The position numbers were made by a program, and so were the translations under genes. Below the pieces are notes generated by a model, which saw only the letters and a program-made list of their open reading frames with translations, had not been told where the DNA came from and searched no databases. From NCBI RefSeq assembly GCF_002931075.1, contig NZ_PSTQ01000008.1, positions 1 through 64,000 on the forward strand: 64,000 nucleotides of DNA, in the 5' to 3' direction. This document shows, in pieces, positions 25,606-32,698 of the stretch; within the stretch, counting starts at the first letter, position 1; the number at the start of each line of letters is the position of its first letter. Source of the DNA: Pseudoclavibacter sp. AY1F1. GTDB lineage: Bacteria > Actinomycetota > Actinomycetes > Actinomycetales > Microbacteriaceae.

Positions 25606-25779
25606 TGAGGCTCCAAGCCGGCCAAGGGGCCAATGAGATCGAGCTGAGAGCGCTCGCATCTGAAGAATAGCCACTCCGGGATGAACTGCGCGTTTCGAGG
25701 TCCCCCGCACGCAACGCCGTGCCTAGGCTTGCGACATGCGCGATCGTGCCGCCCCCAATCTCAACCGCAGCGGAGAGCG

Positions 25780-26142
25780 ATGAGCAACCGGCCAATCGCA
25801 CAGTTGCCGGGGGCCGCGCGGATGCTGTGCCTCAGCCGGCGGGACGGCGAGATCTGCACCCGCCGGGCCGGGCACCTCGGCCTGCACAACCGGACAGGCT
25901 CGAGCATCCTCTGGAGCGATGTCAACGCCGACCAACCTCGGTGCCCCGGGAGTGGTTCCGCCGCGACCCCCGCCCCGAGGCTCGCCGACGGCTACCCGAA
26001 CGGACTCGCGCTCTGCCCTGTCTGCTTCGCGTTTGTCGCGTTGGACGTCGGAACGCTCAGCGAGCATGACTCCTGGCGCGGCGACGCCACTCGCGAGGAA
26101 GCCGACCAGCGGCGCGAATGGATGAACAGCCACGGCTGGTGA
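25780..26142 (+). CDS. Small cysteine/histidine-containing hypothetical protein
   Basis: A 120-residue soluble protein, not recognised. It begins MSNRPIAQLPG and contains 'CLSRRDGEICTRRAGHLGLH' in the first half and CPVC later. The spacing of Cys and His (C..C..H..H plus CxxC) suggests a zinc-binding fold, seen as a pattern only. The ATG has GGAG 4 bp upstream. It lies between a minus-strand secreted protein and a CPBP protease with no overlap. Confidence 0.5.
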   Translation: MSNRPIAQLPGAARMLCLSRRDGEICTRRAGHLGLHNRTGSSILWSDVNADQPRCPGSGSAATPAPRLADGYPNGLALCPVCFAFVALDVGTLSEHDSWRGDATREEADQRREWMNSHGW

Positions 26143-26258
26143 CCACGGCGACGGCGACGACCACGACCACGACCAGCCGCCCCTCAACTCAGTAGGCTGT
26201 GTGCGCTGGCCGACCACTCCCCCCGAGGCGGCTTTCCCCGACGGCATGGAGCGAGCCC

Positions 26259-27107
26259 GTGAGCGACGAAACCCGCGACATTGCACCGCGTTCCCCGACG
26301 TCTCGCTGGAGGGCGTTCTGGGAGCGAGGCAGATGGTGGAAGGCCGTTGTGCTCGTGGTGGTCTACTACGTGCTGTATCAGCTCGGCGGCTTCCTCTTCT
26401 TGCCGTTCCGAGGCGACCCGGAGCCCGGTTCCGCTGCAGCCATGCTCTTCGACTACATTCTTCCGATCGGGTTCGGCGGAGTGCTTCTCATCGCGTTCGG
26501 GCTGTCGCTCGGCTGGCTTCGTGAGCTGTTCGGGCGGCAGCCGATCAAGGGCAGAGGGTGGATGTGGATCGCCGTCGCCGTTGTCCTGCTCTTCAACGCG
26601 CTCAGATTCGCGTCCCTGGACTACGCGGCCGCCGGCTTCGACGTGGTCGCCGCCTGGCTAGTCGCAGGTCTCTGCATCGGGTTCGCCGAGGAGGTGCTGA
26701 CTCGCGGCTACGTCGTCACTCTCATGCGCAAGGCCGGCCACTCGGAGCTCGCGACTGCCCTCGTCTCTGCCGCTCTGTTCGCGGCGATGCACTCGGGCAA
26801 CCTGCTGGAGGGGCAGAGCCTGATCGCGACGGCTATCCAGGTGGTGTACACGTTTGCGTTCGGCATCTGCATGTACCTCACGTTGCGCGTCACGGGCCAC
26901 CTGATCTGGCCGATTCTGCTGCACGCGAGCACCGACCCGAGCATCTACCTGCTGACGGAGCACCCGGGGAGCGGCCCATTGACGACGTTCGCTGGGTTCG
27001 GGAACATCGCCGTCATCCTCTTCGGCCTCGTGGCGATCGTCTTCATCCGGGGACGGGTCGCTGCATCTGCCGGCACTGCATCGCCGGCGCTGGAGCCGAA
27101 TAAGTAG
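26259..27107 (+). CDS. CPBP-family intramembrane metalloprotease
   Basis: A 282-residue membrane protein with about seven helices. CPBP motifs are intact: FAEEVLTRG (Glu144-Glu145, Arg149) as motif 1, 'FAAMHSGN' (His178) as motif 2, and 'WPILLHASTD' as motif 3. This is the canonical glutamate/histidine metal-site pattern of CAAX-type proteases, unlike the degenerate paralogue at the left end of the window. Start GTG at 26259 with GGAG upstream. Roles in the family include prenyl-protein processing and bacteriocin self-immunity; substrate unknown. Confidence 0.85.
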   Translation: MSDETRDIAPRSPTSRWRAFWERGRWWKAVVLVVVYYVLYQLGGFLFLPFRGDPEPGSAAAMLFDYILPIGFGGVLLIAFGLSLGWLRELFGRQPIKGRGWMWIAVAVVLLFNALRFASLDYAAAGFDVVAAWLVAGLCIGFAEEVLTRGYVVTLMRKAGHSELATALVSAALFAAMHSGNLLEGQSLIATAIQVVYTFAFGICMYLTLRVTGHLIWPILLHASTDPSIYLLTEHPGSGPLTTFAGFGNIAVILFGLVAIVFIRGRVAASAGTASPALEPNK

Positions 27108-27202
27108 GCGAGCCCCCGGAGGCATAACCACCCGGAAGTCAAGGGGCCGGAAAACTTCAGAGCCACCTGCGACGCTCTTCCCAATCACACCGGGAGCCCT
27201 TC

Positions 27203-28729
27203 ATGACCTCCATTTGGCACGACACGTCCGCTCGCCCGACCACCGACCCTCTCGGCGAGCTGCCGAGCAGGAGCGACGCCATCGTGGCGGGCGCCGGCAT
27301 CGCCGGGTTGGTCGCCGCGGTGATCCTCAGCGAAGCCGGCCTCAAAGTCACGCTTGTCGAGGCCCGCACGGTCGCGGCGCTCGCGACGGGCAACACCACG
27401 GCGAAGTTCTCGCTCCTGCAGGGCTCGCAGCTCTCGAGTGTGCGGCGGAAGCGCGGCCACCAGATCGCGGCGGCGTATGTCGAGGCGAACAGGGCTGGGC
27501 TTGATTGGACGGCGGCGTTCTGCGCGGCGGAGGGCGTCGCCTGGCAGACGCGGCCTGCAATCAACTTCGCAACCACGAGGTCCGGGGCCAGGAAGGTCGA
27601 TGAGGAGCGCGCGGTCGCCGAGGAGCTCGGGCTCCCCGTCGAAACCGGCGGGCACCACGGGCTCCCCTTCACGGTGGACAACTTCTTCGCCGTTCCCGGC
27701 AACGGGCAGGTCGACCCGTACGAGCTGTCGATCGCGCTTGTCGCTCGTGCCAGGCGAGCCGGGGCGAAGGTCGTCGAGGGCGTCACGGTGACGGCCGCGA
27801 CGCAGCACAAGCAGCATGTCGAGGTGCAGGCGACAACCGGGCGGGGGGCTGACCTCGTCTCGTTCTCTGCCGGGCACCTCATCCTCGCGACCGGCTTTCC
27901 CGTGCTCGACCGCGGCCTGCACTTCACGCGCCTCACGGCGCACCGTTCGCACCTCGTGTCCTTCAGGTCCGAGCGCGACGTGCCGACCGGCATGTACCTG
28001 TCGATGGATTCGGGCGGCCACTCCTACCGGCAGTTCCGTCGCGCAGACGACGACTACCTGCTTGTGGGCGGCGCAGGCCACCAGGTCGGGGCGCCGGTTT
28101 CGTCGCGAGCAGGCGTCGACGAGCTGATCGAGCATGCCCACGAACGCTTCCCTGGCCTCACCGAAACGAACCGCTGGGCGGCGCAGGACTACACAAACGT
28201 CGATGCGACGCCGCTTGTCGGGCCCATCGACCCGCGCGACGACCGCATCCTCGCGATGACGGGGTTCGCGAAGTGGGGCATGACCAACGGCGTCGCGGCC
28301 GCGCACGATCTGGCCGCGCGCATCCTCGGCGAGCGGACCGAGTGGATGAAGACGCTCTACGACCGGGCGCCCAGCGCTCAGGGCGCACTTGGCCTCGTCG
28401 AGCGAGGCGCTCACACGGCCGCGAGGCTCACAAGTGAGTGGGGCAAGGCGCTCACGCACACCGACGACTCGGCACCTGCGGAAGGTGAGGGGCGTGTGAG
28501 ACGCGACGGAGTGCATCCGGTCGCCACGAGCACAGTCGGCGGGGCAACCCGGACCGTGTCTGCCGTGTGCCCGCACCTCGGCGGCGTGGTCGTCTGGAAC
28601 GACGAGTCGTGCAGCTGGGACTGCCCGCTGCACGCCTCGCGGTTCGAGCCAGACGGGACGAGAATCGAGGGACCGGCGACGACTGGGCTCGCGAGCGTCG
28701 AGGCCGGGAGCTCGGGCGACGAACGCTGA
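27203..28729 (+). CDS. FAD-dependent oxidoreductase with C-terminal Rieske domain
   Basis: A 508-residue fusion. The N-terminal ~400 residues are a DAO-type FAD oxidoreductase: GAGIAG dinucleotide-binding loop at about 28-33 ('AIVAGAGIAGLVAAVILSEA' region) and a matching C-terminal FAD contact. The C-terminal ~70 residues carry a Rieske [2Fe-2S] motif, CPHLG and CPLHASRF (Cys456, His458, Cys474, His477). Such proteins occur widely in actinobacteria as single polypeptides. They are presumed to pass electrons between the Fe-S centre and flavin; the organic substrate is unknown. Confidence 0.87.
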   Translation: MTSIWHDTSARPTTDPLGELPSRSDAIVAGAGIAGLVAAVILSEAGLKVTLVEARTVAALATGNTTAKFSLLQGSQLSSVRRKRGHQIAAAYVEANRAGLDWTAAFCAAEGVAWQTRPAINFATTRSGARKVDEERAVAEELGLPVETGGHHGLPFTVDNFFAVPGNGQVDPYELSIALVARARRAGAKVVEGVTVTAATQHKQHVEVQATTGRGADLVSFSAGHLILATGFPVLDRGLHFTRLTAHRSHLVSFRSERDVPTGMYLSMDSGGHSYRQFRRADDDYLLVGGAGHQVGAPVSSRAGVDELIEHAHERFPGLTETNRWAAQDYTNVDATPLVGPIDPRDDRILAMTGFAKWGMTNGVAAAHDLAARILGERTEWMKTLYDRAPSAQGALGLVERGAHTAARLTSEWGKALTHTDDSAPAEGEGRVRRDGVHPVATSTVGGATRTVSAVCPHLGGVVVWNDESCSWDCPLHASRFEPDGTRIEGPATTGLASVEAGSSGDER

Positions 28730-28773
28730 CTTCAGCGAGACGAGCAGGTCGTGACGCGTGGCACGATGAGCCC

Positions 28774-28992
28774 ATGAGCGAACCCACTCCGCACGAAGAA
28801 CTCCACAACGACGGGAGCGTGCGCGGTCGCGGGCAGACGCTCGACGGTGAGATGCACGGCTACTGGGAGTGGTTCAGGCTCGACGGGACGCTGATGCGAA
28901 GTGGATCGTTTGATCGCGGTCGCCAAGTTGGAGTCTGGACGACCTACAACCGCTCTGGGGCACCGCACAAGGAAACGCGCTTCGGCGACTGA
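28774..28992 (+). CDS. Small MORN-repeat / YwqK-like protein
   Basis: A 72-residue protein with two MORN-like repeats: 'GEMHGYWEWFRLDGTLMRSG' and 'GRQVGVWTTYNRSGAPHKE'. This is the pattern of small 'YwqK-type' antitoxin-like proteins. The ATG at 28774 has only a weak ribosome-binding site, but the composition is gene-like. It sits at the left edge of the polymorphic-toxin locus, so an immunity-type role is conceivable; the family label is by pattern, and no partner toxin is apparent on this strand. Confidence 0.55.
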   Translation: MSEPTPHEELHNDGSVRGRGQTLDGEMHGYWEWFRLDGTLMRSGSFDRGRQVGVWTTYNRSGAPHKETRFGD

Positions 28993-29035
28993 CGCCGCGC
29001 ACCGTCCTCGAGCTCAGCCTGAAATTTTGGCGCGG

Positions 29036-29571
29036 TCAGTCTCCGCGCTCGCGCGCCTCCCGAGCATCCCGCTCAGCGATCCGCACGCGGCCTTCCGCGA
29101 GCTTCGCCTTCAACCACTCCGGCTGATGCTCCTCGTCCCGCGGGAAGTGCTTTTGGTCCGTGACGTACGCAATCGAATCGACCGGCACGTCCCACTCCGG
29201 CTCATCGTCGTAGTTGTACTCCGCCGTGAATGCCCCGCGGCAGTCACCGTGAACTTCGCACCAAACCACGTCCCGGCACCCTCCCGGTAGGACGCAGCAC
29301 GGACAGAATCCATGGCCTTTGAGACGGTGGCTGGTATCCGCAGCGAGTCGTAACGAACGCCATCGTCAACCAGGCGCCCGTCCGCATGAATCGCGCGCAT
29401 CCGTTCCCGGGTTACCGGGGCAAGAACTGAGCACAGCAAGACCACGGATTCGTCTCCCGGGCGCAATTGGGCTGCCAGCTCTCGCGCCAAATCGTCCGAG
29501 GCGATCTTCTCCGCAAAGAAACCCAGCTCACCGTCGATTCGGGAATCTCTTCTTCGTCCACTCGCCATCAT
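29036..29571 (-). pseudogene. Frameshifted YezG-like (DUF600) immunity gene
   Basis: Two overlapping reading frames together give one protein. The upstream frame reads '...YREGAGTWFGAKFTVTAAG' and then becomes low-complexity; the downstream frame takes over with 'GAFTAEYNYDDEPEWDVPV' and ends in 'PRDEEHQPEWLKAKLAEG'. The two halves match the order of YezG-type immunity proteins (W..LxF.V...G.F...YNYDD...PRD). The switch lies in a run of four G on the coding strand, near 29239-29242, where one base seems to be missing. The 5' end overlaps the orphan nuclease gene by about 40 bp, the usual place for its immunity partner. Start is uncertain (ATG at 29568 or 29571). A sequencing error is the alternative to a true pseudogene. 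Confidence 0.65.
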
Positions 29572-30319
29572 CAATCTTGTACTCAACCACAAACTTGTCG
29601 GGCACCTTGCTGCCACCTGAATACTCGGGTTCTATTCGTACCTCGATGTTCGTTGAGGGGTCTTTCGCGAGAAGGTCTCGCCAGGAGTTCTCCAGGTTGA
29701 AGTGGCTGTCCGCGCCGCCGCGGTTGATTTCCTTGAGCATCGCGGCCATGTTCGTGTACTCGCCGCCACCGCCGTACCCCTTACCGAACAAGTGGCCGCC
29801 ATCGTAAGCGTCACCACCCTCACCGCCCACTTTCGCCTGCACGCTCGGTGAACGATCCGCCTCACCCAACGACAGATGATCCGTATGCGCCAGCACCGTG
29901 CGACCAAGATCGTCCGTCGCGAACACATGCGCCGCGCTCACGCCAGCGGGGACTTCGCCCGCGTTCGGGTGCACCACGTACGTGATGTTGCCCTGCGGCT
30001 TGTTGAGGTCGGCGTTCAGGTTGCCTTTGCCGCCGTACGTCGCTTCCACGTAGGTGACCTTGCCGGACGCGTCCGTGTAGAAATCGCCACGCCCCTCGAC
30101 GTGGTACACCGTGTTGGGCTCAAGGTCGTCGCGCTTCGCGAACGGCGTGTTCTTGCCGGGCCCCTCCCCCTTTGGCACCTCGATCACCTGCAGCGGCTCT
30201 GGACGCGGGAATTCCTTCGGCGACTCAGGGAATCCCCCAGGCTCTGCGGAACCGCCAGAAGACTCGGCAGCTCCGCCGTCCTGCAAAGGTGGGCGTCCCG
30301 TCCCATCCGGATCGCGCAC
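29528..30319 (-). CDS. Orphan toxin cassette: EndoNS_2/EssD-type nuclease domain without secretion module
   Basis: A 263-residue protein made of a Pro/Gly/Ser-rich linker (about 1-45) and a C-terminal DNA/RNA non-specific nuclease domain. The nuclease segment 'VTYVEATYGGKGNLNADLN', then 'DAYDGGHLFGKGYGGGGEYTNM' (part: DGGHLFGKG and EYTNMAAM), carries the GH and N residues expected for the betabetaalpha-metal His/Asn active site of EssD/YeeF-like toxins. There is no signal, WXG or LXG region; a GTG at 30319 is the only apparent start, and the same frame upstream is open back only to a TGA about 75 bp away. The linker begins with DPDGTG, resembling the linker of the full-length toxin at 32.7-35.1 kb. 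This fits a displaced, promoterless toxin tip kept as a recombination cassette. Confidence 0.7.
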   Translation of the reverse strand: MRDPDGTGRPPLQDGGAAESSGGSAEPGGFPESPKEFPRPEPLQVIEVPKGEGPGKNTPFAKRDDLEPNTVYHVEGRGDFYTDASGKVTYVEATYGGKGNLNADLNKPQGNITYVVHPNAGEVPAGVSAAHVFATDDLGRTVLAHTDHLSLGEADRSPSVQAKVGGEGGDAYDGGHLFGKGYGGGGEYTNMAAMLKEINRGGADSHFNLENSWRDLLAKDPSTNIEVRIEPEYSGGSKVPDKFVVEYKIDDGEWTKKRFPNRR

Positions 30320-30410
30320 GTCTTCTTTGCAACAACGATCCAGGCATCCGGGTCCGACTCGGATGGCTTCCAGCTCCGGCCCCGTCGTATCGAGATGTCA
30401 GGATGACTCC

Positions 30411-30854
30411 ATGACGACCTCCGACACCTCGATCCTTCTCCGCATCACGCTCGGTTACTGGGAGGGCGACGAGCTACAGCTGCGCTTCCCGCCTGAGCGT
30501 CAGGAGGAGGTGCTCGCCCTGTTGGACGAGGAGGGAGTTGAGCACAACACGGGCCTGGAGTTCTCCTTCGGGCCCGCCGAGTGGATGGAGAACGTCACCG
30601 TCCTGGGCGGCTCCGCTGGCGCAGCCCTTACTGGCCTCTCGCTGGTGCTGCATCGTTTCTGCACCCGAAACGATGGCAAGAGCGTGGAGTTCGACGTCGA
30701 CGGCGAAGCGAAGAAGGTCACCGGGTTCTCCCCGGAACAGTTCCGAGCGCTCTTGGAAGAGACGGCAGTGCGGAAGTCAGAGCAGGGTAAGAGGATGCGC
30801 AAGCAGTTCGACGCTGAAAACCCGATGCCTGGCCGTACCGACCCCGAGGCCTGA
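30411..30854 (+). CDS. Small protein resembling effector-associated constant component (EACC1)
   Basis: A 147-residue protein on the opposite strand to the toxin locus. The N-terminal half is a short alpha/beta segment ('LLRITLGYWEGDELQLRF'), then a hydrophobic Gly/Ala-rich helix 'LGGSAGAALTGLSLVLHRF', then a beta strand-helix 'SVEFDVDGEAKKVTGFSPEQFRALLE'. This layout (Ala/Gly-rich helix, short basic turn, strand with a 'V..DG' element, C-terminal helix) resembles EACC1 proteins known to couple to diverse conflict-system effectors. The match is by pattern only. ATG at 30411 with AGGA upstream. An unrelated hypothetical protein is the alternative. Confidence 0.4.
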   Translation: MTTSDTSILLRITLGYWEGDELQLRFPPERQEEVLALLDEEGVEHNTGLEFSFGPAEWMENVTVLGGSAGAALTGLSLVLHRFCTRNDGKSVEFDVDGEAKKVTGFSPEQFRALLEETAVRKSEQGKRMRKQFDAENPMPGRTDPEA

Positions 30855-30998
30855 TCCTCGAGCCGCTACGTCGAGGCGCTCGTTGCCCTCATACGAGTGA
30901 CCGGCAGCGCGCATCTTTTGCGCGACGATGAGCTCGGCGTTCGCCTGTAGAAGCGCCCGCCGACCGGCGTCCACCCGTCCGTAGGCGAAGAGTGCGAC

Positions 30999-31547
30999 CT
31001 ACAGGTAGTCGCTCTCGTCGCCGGTCCCTGGGATGCGATCGCTCGGAATACCGAGGCGTTCCTCGGCACGTTCGATGTCCACGTAGCGAGGATGCAGCAC
31101 CTGCAGGAGCACCGTCGCTTTCAACGCCTTGATCCAGAGACGTCCGCGGTTCTCCAGTTCCCAGTGGACGTTTCCGTCTTGCTTCCCAGACGGTTCCCCC
31201 AGCACCAAAGTGACGGACGCCGCCATGTCCTTCCGGATCGACAGCAGGTCCTTCCGCGCATGCTCCCTCGAGAAGTTACAGAGGTTGACGCGGACTTCAG
31301 CCACGTCACCGTCGGCAGTCGATACGCCCACGTCTGAATGGCCATCCGCGGCGTCGAGCATGCCGGAGTAGTAGCTCGCGCCCCTCGCGCGTTTCCGATC
31401 CAATCGCCAGCCCAACGAGCCCGCAATCTCGCGCTCCCGCTCGGCGAAGAGCGGCCATTCGACGTCTCGATACGCGGCAGCGATCGGCTGCACCTGTGCG
31501 GTATCGGCGACGATGAGTCGGGTGTTCGTGTCTCCTACTTCGGACAT
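30999..31547 (-). CDS. Putative immunity protein, copy 1 of three tandem paralogues
   Basis: A 182-residue soluble protein, the most distal of three tandem copies. It shares a long C-terminal block with its neighbours: 'HPRYVDIERAEERLGIP' then 'DRIPGTGDESDYL' at the extreme end, a mid-region 'AEVRVNLCNFSREHARKDLL', and an N-terminal 'AAYRDVEWPL'. Start at 31547 (MSEVGDT) is aligned with the GTG of copy 2, although its ribosome-binding site is weak. The position downstream of a polymorphic toxin and the paralogous expansion fit an immunity role. It may belong to a DUF6301-like family (unverified recollection). Confidence 0.6.
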   Translation of the reverse strand: MSEVGDTNTRLIVADTAQVQPIAAAYRDVEWPLFAEREREIAGSLGWRLDRKRARGASYYSGMLDAADGHSDVGVSTADGDVAEVRVNLCNFSREHARKDLLSIRKDMAASVTLVLGEPSGKQDGNVHWELENRGRLWIKALKATVLLQVLHPRYVDIERAEERLGIPSDRIPGTGDESDYL

Positions 31548-31579
31548 GGTTGCTCGGTAAGCCGTCGGCAAGCCACGAC

Positions 31580-32128
31580 CTACAAGTAGTCGCTCTCGTC
31601 GCCGGTCCCTGGGATGCGATCGTCCGGAATACCGAGGCGCTCCTCGGCACGTTCGATGTTCGCATAGCGTGGCTGCAGCACATGCAGAAGGACCGTGTAG
31701 TCGATGCTTTCAATCCAGATACGACCGCGGCTCTCCAGGTCCCAGAACGCATTTCCGCGCTGTTTGCCAGTTGGCTTGCCCAGCACCGTCTCGACGCATT
31801 CGGTCATGCTCTTACGAACCGCCAAGATGTTCTCACTCGAGTGTTCCCGGGAGAAGTTGCACAAGTTGACGCGAACCTCGGAGACGTTGCCGTCCGAGCT
31901 CGAGACCCCCACGTCTGAGTGTCCGCCCGCGGCATCAAGCATCCCGGAGTAGTAGCTTGCGCCTCTGGCTCGCTGACGATCCAATCGCCAGCCCAACGAG
32001 CTCGCGATTTCGCGCTCCCGCTCGGCGGACAGCGGCCATTCGACGTCTCGAAACGCAGCGACGATTCGCTGCACCTGTGCGCTGTCGGCGACGATGAGTT
32101 CGAGTTTCGTGTCTCCTGCTACTGACAC
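31580..32128 (-). CDS. Putative immunity protein, copy 2 of three tandem paralogues
   Basis: A 182-residue paralogue of the neighbours on both sides. It is closest to copy 1: both have 'GWRLDR-RARGASYYSGMLDA' and end in 'DRIPGTGDESDYL'. GTG start at 32128 with GGAGAG just upstream. A TAGGTCGTGGCTTG block follows its stop and that of copy 3, so the unit of duplication included the intergenic DNA. Local base composition is lower in G+C than in flanking housekeeping genes (one 60-base row at 31681 is 55%). Likely immunity against a variant of the adjacent toxin. Confidence 0.6.
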   Translation of the reverse strand: MSVAGDTKLELIVADSAQVQRIVAAFRDVEWPLSAEREREIASSLGWRLDRQRARGASYYSGMLDAAGGHSDVGVSSSDGNVSEVRVNLCNFSREHSSENILAVRKSMTECVETVLGKPTGKQRGNAFWDLESRGRIWIESIDYTVLLHVLQPRYANIERAEERLGIPDDRIPGTGDESDYL

Positions 32129-32160
32129 GATTGCTCTCCAGGCCTCTGTCAAGCCACGAC

Positions 32161-32688
32161 CTACAGGTAGTCGCTCTCGCTGCCGGTTCCCGGAATCCGG
32201 TCCTCGGGAATGCCGAAGTGCTCCTCAGCCCGCTCGATGTCCGCGTAGCGCGGGTGGAGAATCTGCAAGAGCACAGTCAGGTCGATGTTTTTCGCCCAGA
32301 TCCGCCCGCGGTTCTCCAAGTCCCAGTAGGCGTTCCCTCGCTGCTTGCCCGAGGGTTCCCCGAGCACTGACTTCACACACGCGGTCATCTGCTTGCGCAC
32401 CGCGAGCATGTCCTTCCGCGCGTGCTCCTTCGAGAAGTTGCACAGGTTGACCTTGACCTCGGCGACGTCGACGTCCAAGTAAGAGACGAGCACATCCGCG
32501 GTGCCACCAGCAGCGTCGAGCATGCCTGAAAAATACTGAGCCCCGTTACTCAGGTCCATCTCCATGCGCCATCCGAGACTACCCGCCAGGCGCTTGCCGT
32601 CCTCTATGGGAAGCGGCCAGACGACGTCTCGAAACGCCGCGACGATTTCCTGCACGCGGGCCTCATCGGCCACCACCAGTTCCACCAT
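32161..32688 (-). CDS. Putative immunity protein, copy 3, cognate to the adjacent toxin
   Basis: A 175-residue paralogue, more divergent in the N-terminal half ('MVELVVADEARVQEIVAAF', 'GWRMEMDLSNGAQYFSG') but with the same C-terminal block ending 'DRIPGTGSESDYL'. ATG at 32688 with GGGAG 5 bp upstream. It starts 10 bp after the stop of the 810-residue toxin, the typical location of the cognate immunity gene. No domain is recognised with certainty. Confidence 0.65.
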   Translation of the reverse strand: MVELVVADEARVQEIVAAFRDVVWPLPIEDGKRLAGSLGWRMEMDLSNGAQYFSGMLDAAGGTADVLVSYLDVDVAEVKVNLCNFSKEHARKDMLAVRKQMTACVKSVLGEPSGKQRGNAYWDLENRGRIWAKNIDLTVLLQILHPRYADIERAEEHFGIPEDRIPGTGSESDYL

Positions 32689-32698
32689 GAGTTCTCCC

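Noticed and set aside
30855-30998. A short minus-strand frame after immunity copy 1 (contains 'GRRALLQANAELIVAQKMRAAG')
   Set aside because: It looks like a coherent helical peptide and might be a gene remnant, but it has no start and no recognisable family, so I do not list it as a gene.
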